From contig JABSOM010000008.1 in NCBI GenBank assembly GCA_013215945.1, forward strand, positions 62,001-126,000: a DNA stretch of 64,000 nucleotides, read 5' to 3'. Numbering within the stretch: position 1 is the first letter of the stretch; each line of letters opens with the position of its first letter. The position numbers were made by a program, and so were the translations under genes. The notes under the pieces were generated by a model. It did no database searches. It saw only the letters and a list, made by a program, of their open reading frames with translations, and was not told the origin of the DNA. This document shows positions 55,492 through 63,918 of the stretch, piece after piece. This stretch comes from Campylobacteraceae bacterium. Lineage in GTDB: Bacteria; Campylobacterota; Campylobacteria; Campylobacterales; Arcobacteraceae.

Positions 55492-56106
55492 GTGGAATTA
55501 ATCATAAGTATTTTTATCTTTGCCCTAAGCTCTAGCATAACCCCAGGACCAAATACTGTAATGATAATGGCATCAGGCCTTAACCATGGAATTAAAAACA
55601 GCCTTCCCCATGTTTTTGGTATCTGTTTTGGTTTTCCTATCATGGTAATTCTTTTAGGCTTAGGTCTTGGTTTTATTTTTGAAAAATACACTTTTTTACA
55701 TGAAATAATAAAAATCACAGGTGTTTTATATTTGCTTTTTTTAGCCTATAAAATATCCACATCAGCAAAAGCTTCTTTTAAAAGCAAAAAATCAAAAGCA
55801 ATGACTTTTGTACAGGCTTTTATTTTTCAATGGCTTAATCCCAAAGCATGGGTTGTAGCAGCTGGTGCAATCTCTGCTTATACGAACGCTTCTTCGAATA
55901 TTTATTCGCAAGTTTTTTTAATAGCTTTTATCTTTTTCCTTGTGGCTTTTCCCAGTGTATTTATATGGTTGATTTTTGGAAGTAAATTAAAGAAAGTTCT
56001 TAAAAATAACAAACATCACAGAATATTTAATTATACAATGGGATTTTTATTGTTTTTATCTATTCTTCCAATAATAAATGAGCTCTTAATAAAATATATT
56101 CTATAA
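55492..56106 (+). CDS. LysE/RhtB-family exporter
   Basis: 204 residues. GTG start at 55492 with AAAGGAAA upstream. About six membrane helices. ALSSSITPGPNTVMIMASGLNHG near 10 has the P-G-P-N signature, more canonical than the paralogue at 32751, and FQWLNPKAWVVAAGAI is the second conserved patch. Exports amino acids or related small molecules. Lone gene. Confidence 0.87.
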   Translation: MELIISIFIFALSSSITPGPNTVMIMASGLNHGIKNSLPHVFGICFGFPIMVILLGLGLGFIFEKYTFLHEIIKITGVLYLLFLAYKISTSAKASFKSKKSKAMTFVQAFIFQWLNPKAWVVAAGAISAYTNASSNIYSQVFLIAFIFFLVAFPSVFIWLIFGSKLKKVLKNNKHHRIFNYTMGFLLFLSILPIINELLIKYIL

Positions 56107-56467
56107 ATAAAGCGATTTAAATTCACCCTATAAAATTTTGTCCCTAAGAATAAATCTCTGTTTTGTAATAATTAATGATTGAAGTTATTGTTATTTAAGA
56201 GCTCAAACAAAGTGTTTTTGGTACTTTTTGCTCTGTAAACAGAATTTACTGTGGATATTTTTATGATGATAGAACGATAAAAAATACTGGTTTTTTACTT
56301 ACTTTTTAGAAGTGGAATTTATTACACTTTAGAATATTTATTGGATAATAAAATATCCATATTTTCCCCTATTTTCAATGTTTTAAATCAATTCTTTTTT
56401 CTTTGTATAGAGATATAATTTTATATGTTACAAAAATAAAACCTCTCTTACGATACAAGGAGCAAGC
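56107..56467. other. 361-base intergenic region with a partial element end
   Basis: No gene seen. At 56199-56214 stands GAGCTCAAACAAAGTG, one mismatch from the outer end of the 575-bp element (54523-54538, GAGCTCATACAAAGTG). It is followed by a T-rich stretch as in the element, so this may be a remnant or solo end. The 3' part has a weak GGATA...TATCC hairpin and then the diguanylate cyclase promoter and AAGGAG ribosome site. Confidence 0.5.
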
Positions 56468-58000
56468 ATGAACATCAACAAAATATTCTTTAGTTTTGCA
56501 ATCATTTTTCTTTTTGCACTGGCAAGTGCTTTTTTTACGATATCAACGATTAAAAAGTTAAATGCTCATACACAAAAGATGTATACCCACCCTTTTAGTG
56601 TAAGCAATGCTATTGCAAATATTCAAACCTCCATTATTACGATGCACAGAAATATGAAAGATGTAGTTCTTACGAAATATTCTTTTCATCAAAGTAAAGA
56701 AATAAGTGTTGTCATTAAAAATCCTTTAGAACTGTTAAAAATCATTGAAGCTATTCAAGAAGAAGAAAGTAAGGTTTATAAAGAATTTGATCTGATTTAT
56801 TTGAGATACTTAGGAAAAAAAGAAGACATTGATGTTTCTTTCAAAGCTTTTAAAGAGTGGAAAGTTATACGGCAAGAAGTTATCTTTCTTATTTATCAAC
56901 ACAAATTAGAAAAAGCCATAGATATTACTAAAGGCAAAGGTGCTAAACATATAAATGATTTATATAAACAAATTGATGTGCTTAAAAGTTTTGCTTTTAA
57001 TAAAGCCAATGAATATTATGAACTGTCCTTAAAAGATGAGCCTTTGGAGCAAATAATTATGGTATTTGTGGCAACTTTTTTTCTAGCTACCCTGATTGTT
57101 ATGTACGTGGTTAGTACGCTTTTAAAAAACAATAAAAACAATCAAAAACAGTTAAATCTAATTGATCAAAATATTTTGACATCTAACATGTCTCTTGATA
57201 AAAAAATACTCTCAATTAGCAGTGCTTTATGTTATGTATTGCATACGAAAAAAGAAAAAATACTTAACAGTGAAAACAAGTACTTTTTTACCAATGAATC
57301 ACATTTCCTCAATTTTGAAAATACTATATATTCTGGGAAACACTATAAAGGTGAAATACCAATTACAATAGAAGAAGAAGATGTTTGGTATGAAATTGAG
57401 GTTCTCCCAGAGTTTAACGATAAGTTTATTTTAGAAAAGTTTACTATTTTATTAACAAATATTTCAGATAAAAAACAAATAGAAAAAGTCTCTATTACGG
57501 ATACTTTAACCTCTTTATATAATAGAAATTATTTTGAAATGATTTTTTCAAAAGAGATTAATAGAGCAAAAAGAGAACATAAAGAGTTAAGTATTATAAT
57601 GTTGGATATTGATTATTTTAAAAAATATAATGATACTTATGGCCACCAAGAAGGTGACCATGCACTAAGAAAAGTGGCAAGTATAATTATCTCTCATACA
57701 AAACGCTCAAATGATTATGCTTTTAGAATTGGGGGAGAAGAGTTTATTATTCTAAGTTATCAAGAAGATATGGCTGCTTTAAATAGTTTTGCCATGAGTT
57801 TTATTAGGGATATTGAAGCTTTACACATTCCACACAAAAAAAACAATATATCCAAGTATGTTACTATATCGGCAGGTGCCATTCTTTTTGGTACAAATAA
57901 CGTATTATCACCAGATGAAATGTATAAAAAAGTAGATGAGTTATTGTATAAAGCAAAAAATGCAGGCAGAAACAAAGTTGAAAGTATTTATTTTAAATAA
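56468..58000 (+). CDS. membrane diguanylate cyclase
   Basis: 510 residues. TM1 at about 6-27, a periplasmic four-helix-bundle-like sensor (about 28-195), TM2 at about 196-217, a PAS-like linker (about 265-340), then the GGDEF domain (about 345-510). The active site reads GGEEF, and RSND stands exactly five residues before it, a canonical RxxD product-inhibition site. It should therefore make c-di-GMP with feedback control. The only one of the three GGDEF proteins in this window with both sites intact. Confidence 0.92.
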   Translation: MNINKIFFSFAIIFLFALASAFFTISTIKKLNAHTQKMYTHPFSVSNAIANIQTSIITMHRNMKDVVLTKYSFHQSKEISVVIKNPLELLKIIEAIQEEESKVYKEFDLIYLRYLGKKEDIDVSFKAFKEWKVIRQEVIFLIYQHKLEKAIDITKGKGAKHINDLYKQIDVLKSFAFNKANEYYELSLKDEPLEQIIMVFVATFFLATLIVMYVVSTLLKNNKNNQKQLNLIDQNILTSNMSLDKKILSISSALCYVLHTKKEKILNSENKYFFTNESHFLNFENTIYSGKHYKGEIPITIEEEDVWYEIEVLPEFNDKFILEKFTILLTNISDKKQIEKVSITDTLTSLYNRNYFEMIFSKEINRAKREHKELSIIMLDIDYFKKYNDTYGHQEGDHALRKVASIIISHTKRSNDYAFRIGGEEFIILSYQEDMAALNSFAMSFIRDIEALHIPHKKNNISKYVTISAGAILFGTNNVLSPDEMYKKVDELLYKAKNAGRNKVESIYFK

Positions 58001-58079
58001 TAAGTTCTTATGCGCATGTTTTATTTAATCTGTACATAAAACTTTTTAGTTAAACTATGCAAAATAATATTGGAGAAAC

Positions 58080-58511
58080 ATGTTCACAGATACAATAAAC
58101 CCAAGATTTTCTGAAACAGATGCTTTAGGGCATATAAACAATAATACGTATGGAATTTGGTTTGAAGCAGCCAGAGATTCAATTTATAAAATATTCATTC
58201 CTTCTTTAAATGCAAAAAAATGGAATTTAATTATGGCTCACAGTTCTTATGATTTTTTAGCTGAAGTGCATTATGGAAAAGAAGTTATTATAAAAACAGC
58301 GCTTGAAAAAATAGGAAATTCTTCTTTTCATTTAACCCATGCTGTGTATCAGAACAAACATTTGTGTACAACAAGTAAGGGTATTTTAATTCATTTTGAC
58401 CATGACAAAAAGAAGTCCGTTGTTATTCCTTTGCATATTAAAGATGAGTTAAATAAACATCTTTTTAATAAAGCTTGGCCTCTCAAACTAGCTGATTTGG
58501 ATGAACTTTAG
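58080..58511 (+). CDS. acyl-CoA thioesterase (hotdog fold)
   Basis: 143 residues. Opening NPRFSETDALGHINNNTYG contains the aspartate of 4-hydroxybenzoyl-CoA-thioesterase-like enzymes (D in ETDALGHINN) and FEAAR on the central helix. KTALEKIGNSSFHLTHAVY forms the next strands. Cleaves acyl-CoA or a related thioester; the chain type is unknown. Lone gene following the diguanylate cyclase after 79 bases. The start has GGAGAAAC upstream. Confidence 0.86.
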   Translation: MFTDTINPRFSETDALGHINNNTYGIWFEAARDSIYKIFIPSLNAKKWNLIMAHSSYDFLAEVHYGKEVIIKTALEKIGNSSFHLTHAVYQNKHLCTTSKGILIHFDHDKKKSVVIPLHIKDELNKHLFNKAWPLKLADLDEL

Positions 58512-58527
58512 ATAAATAAGTTTTATT

Positions 58528-58596
58528 TTATTGTAAAACTAAAACAAGTCCCAAAGCAATAAAAAAGAAACGTGCAAATTTAATGAGCATTTTCAT
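58528..58596 (-). CDS. 22-residue single-helix membrane peptide
   Basis: On the minus strand an ATG at 58596 is preceded by AAAGGATATACA, a good ribosome site, and opens 22 codons: MKMLIKFARFFF, then the hydrophobic IALGLVLVLQ, stop. It has a short basic N-terminus and a single membrane-length helix, like the small accessory subunits of respiratory oxidases and transporters or hydrophobic type-I toxins. It stands alone between the thioesterase gene and the DUF4139 gene. No similar peptide could be named, so function is open. Confidence 0.55.
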   Translation of the reverse strand: MKMLIKFARFFFIALGLVLVLQ

Positions 58597-58686
58597 TGTA
58601 TATCCTTTATTTATCTAGTTTATCACAGTATCTTTTTTTCTCTAATTAAGAATTAGAGTTAAAGGCTTTTTTTAAGCCTTTACACT

Positions 58687-60096
58687 CTAGTTAAATGAGC
58701 TTTGATACGTAAGTTCATACTGTGTCTCTAGGTTAAACGAGCTCTTTTTAGGTAATTCTATAGTATAAATATAAGAATACAAAGCATCTTTTTTAAAAGA
58801 ACAATTATTTTTGCAATTATGTTCTATATCAATATTTTTGACATTTGATGAGTTATACTGTTCTCTTATTTCTATCAATCTTTTTGTATTGCTTTTATTC
58901 TCAATTTTTCTTATATAAGAGCTTTTAATATAACGTTTTGTTCGTTTAAACGCTGTTTGGTTGATTTCTTGTGAGATATCAAAAAACTTACCAATATTAA
59001 TAGAGATTTTTTCATCAAGAGAAGTGTGTTTTATACTACTTTGACCGATAAAATGAGACAATGTTTCATCTTTTTTGTACACCCTAATTGTTCCTTTTGG
59101 CAAAGGTATACCCAAACCATCGTTTTTTGTATTATTAAGTTCGATAATATGAGAGAGTTTGTTACTAGGAATTTTATTAAATGCATGAAAATAAATTGAA
59201 TTTTTACTTTGTGCTTTTGTTTTTATTTTTAAATTTTGTTTATTAATAAAATTGATTTGTTTTTTTTCTTTATTGTTTATGCTTTCTTTAAAAGGTATTT
59301 TATACAAATGATACCCCGCAAACTCTTTTTGCGAAACTACAGGGGAACTTTCCATGAGTGCCATTGATTTGTATCTTCTTTGTAAGTTTATTTTAGGTGC
59401 ATTTGTTTGTACTTCTCCTGCTATTACGTAAATATTTGCATTCTCATAGGATTTTCCTGAATTATTATTAATAGTAATCCAAGCGGAAAGAGAATTTGTT
59501 TTATCCAGTTTTAAAATATAATCACTTTTCCACGAAATATTACGTGTAAGATAATTTAATTCTATGTTTTGCAGACCTTTTTTTGATTTTGTATTCCAAA
59601 TAAGAGAAGGTTTTGTAAGCAAATCTTTTGGAAGTGAATCAAAAATGATATCGCTGTTTTTAATACCTGAAATAATTTCATTGTTTTTTTGAAGTAAGAT
59701 TGGGTTTAAAGAAAGTAAAATAGCTTTTTCTTTTTTATAGGTATAAGCACTTGAATATACTTTATAGGTGATTTCTTTATTGATGTGTTTTTGAAGTAAT
59801 TTGTTTAAAGATAAAATATCATAATGATAATTTTGGGAATATAAAATGGTTTTTTTTGAAAAAGTAGGAATAATGGATTCAAATATAACAGAAGAAGGTA
59901 TGCCTTCATATATAAGTGTTTGTTTTCCCTCTTTTTTTAAGTTTATACTTCTGTGTTCATTTATCATGGCAAGATTATTGTTATAGATGCTTATTGAGAT
60001 ATCTTTGCTATGTAATATTTTGCTTGTTTCTTGAGAAAATAAATTACTTGTAAGTAATAATATAAGGATACTTTTTTTTAAATGATTAACGTACAT
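58687..60096 (-). CDS. exported DUF4139-domain protein
   Basis: 469 residues with a signal peptide (about 1-21, LKKSILILLLTSNLFS). The beta-rich centre has ELNYLTRNISWKSDYILKL near 180, the hallmark of DUF4139 (mucoidy-inhibitor-like), in a conserved W-x-x-x-Y pattern. Two cysteines close together (ECNHKNNC-like, HNCKNNC near 428) could form a disulfide. Function of the family is not established. It is predicted periplasmic or surface. Lone gene, preceded on the minus strand by a purine-rich ribosome site. Confidence 0.8.
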   Translation of the reverse strand: MYVNHLKKSILILLLTSNLFSQETSKILHSKDISISIYNNNLAMINEHRSINLKKEGKQTLIYEGIPSSVIFESIIPTFSKKTILYSQNYHYDILSLNKLLQKHINKEITYKVYSSAYTYKKEKAILLSLNPILLQKNNEIISGIKNSDIIFDSLPKDLLTKPSLIWNTKSKKGLQNIELNYLTRNISWKSDYILKLDKTNSLSAWITINNNSGKSYENANIYVIAGEVQTNAPKINLQRRYKSMALMESSPVVSQKEFAGYHLYKIPFKESINNKEKKQINFINKQNLKIKTKAQSKNSIYFHAFNKIPSNKLSHIIELNNTKNDGLGIPLPKGTIRVYKKDETLSHFIGQSSIKHTSLDEKISINIGKFFDISQEINQTAFKRTKRYIKSSYIRKIENKSNTKRLIEIREQYNSSNVKNIDIEHNCKNNCSFKKDALYSYIYTIELPKKSSFNLETQYELTYQSSFN

Positions 60097-60228
60097 ACTG
60101 GCCCTTTGTTTATTGTTTATTTTTAGTATACAATAGAAATTAAGATAAAAGATACTTATAAATAGTGTACTTATTGTTAAGCTTTTTTGATATACACTGC
60201 TAAATATATTATTATTTGAGGATTAAAG

Positions 60229-60486
60229 ATGATAGAAAAAAGAGTAAAAGATTTTTTACAAGAATCTTTCCTAGACTTAGGAGATTTTACTTATACTTTT
60301 GAAGAAGACAATAAAGAATTAATTGTTATTTTTACAGAGATTTTTACTAAACCTTTTGAAAAAGAACTTTTGTTTAAAGAAATAGAGGGTATTTTGTACT
60401 TTCATTCTATTTCTTATGGTCATAAAAACATAGAAAAAGGGCAAAATATAAAATATTTTTGGATTGAACTGTTAAGTGAGCATTAA
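60229..60486 (+). CDS. hypothetical small acidic protein
   Basis: 85 residues with no signal peptide or membrane helix. Alternating hydrophobic and acidic stretches (FTYTFEEDNKELIVIFTEIF, LLFKEIEGILYFHSISYG) suggest a small alpha/beta fold. A GAGGA ribosome site stands 8 bases before the ATG, and composition matches neighbouring genes, so it is probably real. No family recognised. Separated by 72 bases from the next hypothetical gene in the same direction. Confidence 0.6.
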   Translation: MIEKRVKDFLQESFLDLGDFTYTFEEDNKELIVIFTEIFTKPFEKELLFKEIEGILYFHSISYGHKNIEKGQNIKYFWIELLSEH

Positions 60487-60558
60487 ATAAATTTTTTTAT
60501 TATATTGTTTTTAAGTAAAAAGGTTTTACAATGATATAAAAAAATAAAGGAACTTCTG

Positions 60559-61002
60559 ATGAGGGAAGAGGAACGAAGAGATAAGTTAAATGTTGACTCT
60601 GTTTTGTTAAAAGAACTTCGTATCTTGGGATATAATATTACAAATACTAAACTTGAAATTATGATAGAAAAATGTTTTATCTATAAAGAAAGTATTTATT
60701 TAGCTTTGAGAAATAAAAACAACAAGTCCCAACTTGCATTTATTTATTTTGATCATTTTTCAAAAAATGAATCTAGGTGTCGTTTAAAAGCAATGATAGT
60801 TGATAATAAAAACCTAGAGGAAAATGCTGCTTTTGTTTTTGTTGAATACAGCAAACGAATAAAATACAAAAATTCAAGAGAAGGAAATGAACAAAGTTTA
60901 GGTGATGAATATAACAAATATGAATATATTGAATTTAAGGAAAGTAAATTTACTTATGATGGAAAACTTCATTTAGGACTTAAATCAGAAATAATTATTT
61001 AA
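60559..61002 (+). CDS. hypothetical soluble protein
   Basis: 147 residues with AAAGGAA seven bases before the ATG. It begins with a charged helix (MREEERRDKL), then NVDSVLLKELRILGYNITNTK and several beta strands (SIYLALRNKNNKSQLAFIYF, FTYDGKLHLGLKSEIII). No cysteine pairs, signal peptide or membrane segment. Not recognised. Together with the preceding 85-residue protein it forms a pair of unassigned genes upstream of a GGDEF/EAL gene. Confidence 0.58.
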   Translation: MREEERRDKLNVDSVLLKELRILGYNITNTKLEIMIEKCFIYKESIYLALRNKNNKSQLAFIYFDHFSKNESRCRLKAMIVDNKNLEENAAFVFVEYSKRIKYKNSREGNEQSLGDEYNKYEYIEFKESKFTYDGKLHLGLKSEIII

Positions 61003-61094
61003 TAATTATTATATAGTTACAATATAGTTACTATATAGCCTATATAAGAGCTGATTATATAATTTACTTTTAAAAATAATCTCATTATAATGAA

Positions 61095-62570
61095 GTGATT
61101 TTATATTGGAGCATTATGAATTATAAGAAGTATGTTGATGAATTATTGTTATTTGTTTTTATAAGTTCTTTTTTTATTTATTTTATTTCAACTCAATCCC
61201 ATGAATTGTTACTTAATTTTGTTATGGAATATGAATCTCATGGCTCAAAAATTCTTATTTTTCTCCCCATTCTTCTTGCTTTTGTTTGTATAGTATATGC
61301 TATAAAAAAATATTTTGATTTAGCTAAAAATAATAAATTATTATTAACAGCTTATATGATTGATAATTTAACAGGATTAAATAATAGAGAAGCTTTTTTA
61401 CACCGTTTAAAAAACAGTGATAAACATTCTGTTATTCTTTTAAATATTATTGATTTTAAATCTATTAATAAAACCTTTGGTTTTAGAGAAGCAGATGTTT
61501 TGTTAATTAAAGTAGCTAAAAAACTTGAAAAAGTTGTAAAAAAGATATCAGGCTTAAAACTGTACAGAGTTTTTGGAGACGAGTTTGGGCTTATGTGTGA
61601 ACCTGGGATAAACTTAAAAGAATTATCACAAAATATTAGAAATTCTTTTGAAGATGAATGTTTGTTTTTCCAAGAAAATGCGCTTCATCTTAGTTTAAAT
61701 ATTACGTATTCACAAACAAGTCCAGAATTGTTAACTGCCTCTATTGCAATGCAAGAGTGTAAAGAGAATCTTGAAAAATATATTCTTTCTTTTGAAAGCA
61801 TAGCCGATCATGTGAAAGAAAACAGTAATAACCTAGAAATGTTAAAAGTAATTAAAGATGCTATTTCTGATAATACTATTATTCCTGTTTATCACTCTAT
61901 TGTAAATAACAAAACACAAAAAGTCTTTAAATACGAGACCTTGGCAAGGATAAGGAAAAAAAATCAAGAGCTTATTTCTCCTTTTCATTTTATAGAACTT
62001 TCTAAAAAGTTTAAACTCTATCCTGAAATCACAAAATCTATTATTCAAAAAGCCTTTGATGATTTTTCAAATACCAGCTTTAATTTTTCTGTGAATTTTT
62101 CTTATATTGATATTCATAACCCAGAAATTTTAAGCTTTTTTTATGAACTTCTTGAAAACAACCAAGAAACAGCTTCGCGTTTAACCATAGAAATATTAGA
62201 AACAGAAAACATCGGTTCTTATGAGGAGTTACTGAGTTTTAGAGAAAGAATTAAAGAATATGGATGTAAACTTGCTATTGATGACTTTGGTTCTGGTTAT
62301 TCCAATTGGGTTTATATCTTAAAATTACAACCTGATTATATTAAACTCGATGGTAGTTTAATTGAAAACTTATTGGATTCAAATAATAATAAAACACTTG
62401 TAAAAACCATTGTTCGTTTTGCAAAAGAGAATAATATTAAAACAATTGCGGAATTTGTTTCTTCAAAAGAGCTGTCAGAAATTGTAATTGATTTGGGAAT
62501 TGATTTCTCTCAAGGTTATTTTTATTCCAGACCTCAAGAGTTAGATAAATTAGAACATGTAATTAAATAA
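61095..62570 (+). CDS. membrane GGDEF-EAL protein, probably phosphodiesterase
   Basis: 491 residues. Two membrane helices (about 12-32 and 50-68) with a short periplasmic loop, then GGDEF-like (about 85-235) and EAL (about 245-488). The cyclase site reads FGDEF and no RxxD is seen, so synthesis is doubtful. The EAL side keeps E and R in YETLARIR (ExLxR), EILETE, DDFGSGYSNW, KLDGSL and QGYFYSRP, so hydrolysis of c-di-GMP is likely, with the GGDEF domain acting as a regulator. The ribosome site (GGAG) is good. Confidence 0.88.
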   Translation: MILYWSIMNYKKYVDELLLFVFISSFFIYFISTQSHELLLNFVMEYESHGSKILIFLPILLAFVCIVYAIKKYFDLAKNNKLLLTAYMIDNLTGLNNREAFLHRLKNSDKHSVILLNIIDFKSINKTFGFREADVLLIKVAKKLEKVVKKISGLKLYRVFGDEFGLMCEPGINLKELSQNIRNSFEDECLFFQENALHLSLNITYSQTSPELLTASIAMQECKENLEKYILSFESIADHVKENSNNLEMLKVIKDAISDNTIIPVYHSIVNNKTQKVFKYETLARIRKKNQELISPFHFIELSKKFKLYPEITKSIIQKAFDDFSNTSFNFSVNFSYIDIHNPEILSFFYELLENNQETASRLTIEILETENIGSYEELLSFRERIKEYGCKLAIDDFGSGYSNWVYILKLQPDYIKLDGSLIENLLDSNNNKTLVKTIVRFAKENNIKTIAEFVSSKELSEIVIDLGIDFSQGYFYSRPQELDKLEHVIK

Positions 62571-62718
62571 TATTATGAATTTCATTTATTCCCTATAATA
62601 GTGGTATAAATTACAGATATATTTTATTAAATAATTATATATTCCAATAATGAGTATTATTTTTGTGAGAAATATTAGAAAATAAGATATAATAATTAAA
62701 GTTTAAAAAAGGCTAATC

Positions 62719-63492
62719 ATGTCCTCTCCTTCTAAAATATTTTTATTAATTATTGTTTGGATTTTTGTTGCAGTATTTTGCATATACAATGAACTTAAAT
62801 ATCATGTACTTGAAGATGAAACAACACTTAAAGACAGAATCTCAAATGTTATAAAAGAAGTAAGTGAAACTTCTTTTATAACTACGTTTAGTTCCGATAA
62901 AGAGGAGCCTCAAGTCCTAGAAAAAATAGTAATAATTGAAGAAAAAACAATAATTATAGATGATAACGTAGAGCTTGAAAAAGAACTTAAAGAAAAAGTT
63001 CTTGACGAAAAACAAAATGATATTATTGAAAAAGAAAAAGAAGAAGAAATTCTTTCTACTCCTTTGGAAAAACCCCTTGCCGTCAATACAGAAATCAAAA
63101 AAAATGAAGAAATAGAAATTTCTGCAAAAGAAATTCAAGAAAAAATCAATTTAATTATTAAAAATAATAAAATTATCTTTAAAAGACTAAGTATTGATGT
63201 CACACTTAAGAGTGAAAAAACCATTAAAATAATCGCAAATTTGTTAAATGAATATAAAAATATTAAGATAGAAGTTGCTGGACATACCGATGCAAAAGGG
63301 GAAGAAGCTTTTAATTTAGATATTTCTAAAAAAAGAGCATCTTCTGTTAAAAATAAATTAATAGAGTATGGTTTGGATGAAAACAGAGTAAGTGCAAAAG
63401 GTTATGGCGAGAGCAAACCTATTGTTAAAAACGATGGAAATGGTTATTCGGTTGTTAACCGAAGAGTTGAATTTAATATCATAAAGGAATAA
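62719..63492 (+). CDS. OmpA-family protein with long charged linker
   Basis: 257 residues. One N-terminal membrane helix (about 6-24), a long Glu/Lys-rich linker (about 55-140), then an OmpA-type peptidoglycan-binding domain (about 150-257) with VAGHTDAKGEEAFNLDIS, KRASSVKNKL and the closing NRRVEF. The conserved aspartate and arginine that hold diaminopimelate are present (D of GHTD and R of NRRVEF). It is anchored in the inner membrane and would bind the cell wall across the periplasm. The next gene begins 2 bases after its stop, so they share a transcript. Confidence 0.87.
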   Translation: MSSPSKIFLLIIVWIFVAVFCIYNELKYHVLEDETTLKDRISNVIKEVSETSFITTFSSDKEEPQVLEKIVIIEEKTIIIDDNVELEKELKEKVLDEKQNDIIEKEKEEEILSTPLEKPLAVNTEIKKNEEIEISAKEIQEKINLIIKNNKIIFKRLSIDVTLKSEKTIKIIANLLNEYKNIKIEVAGHTDAKGEEAFNLDISKKRASSVKNKLIEYGLDENRVSAKGYGESKPIVKNDGNGYSVVNRRVEFNIIKE

Positions 63493-63494
63493 GT

Positions 63495-63887
63495 GTGGCT
63501 TATACAATTATAAATATATTACTGTCTTTGTTTATATGTTCAAGTATAACTTTTTATTTTGGTTATTTGTTTGGTCGATCACGTGCTCCTCTAAGAGGTT
63601 CAAGGCTTAATCCTATTTTTAAGCAGCAAGGTAATATCTACAATAAACCTCAAATCTTAGGAGTCCCTAGACCTCGTGGTAAAGATGACCTAAAAGAGAT
63701 TAATGGTATTGATTCAGACTTAGAGAATGAATTAAATGATTTGGGTATTTTCCATTTTGATCAAATTGCTAAGTGGTCTTCACGAAACCAAGAATGGGTG
63801 GAAGTTTATTTAAATATTAGCGGTCAAATTGAAAGTGATAAATGGCTTTCTCAATCGGTTCGTTTAGTAGATAATAAAAGAAAATAA
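63495..63887 (+). CDS. membrane-anchored helix-hairpin-helix-like protein
   Basis: 130 residues. GTG start at 63495, 2 bases after the OmpA-like stop. One membrane helix (about 5-25) leads to a basic stretch (GRSRAPLRGSR) and a C-terminal domain with DDLKEINGIDSDLENELNDLG, FDQIAKW and then LSQSVRL. This pattern (LKxIxGIxxxxExxLNxLGIxxFxQIAxW) is the helix-hairpin-helix-like module also fused to some NuoE and ribosomal L21 proteins. Role unknown; the pairing with the OmpA-like gene suggests an envelope function. Confidence 0.75.
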   Translation: MAYTIINILLSLFICSSITFYFGYLFGRSRAPLRGSRLNPIFKQQGNIYNKPQILGVPRPRGKDDLKEINGIDSDLENELNDLGIFHFDQIAKWSSRNQEWVEVYLNISGQIESDKWLSQSVRLVDNKRK

Positions 63888-63918
63888 AAACACTGTTTTT
63901 ATCTTCTTTTATTTAGAG

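Noticed and set aside
62910-63138. Antisense frames in the OmpA-like gene rich in Phe/Ser
   Set aside because: They are mirror images of the Glu/Lys-rich linker and have no start signals.
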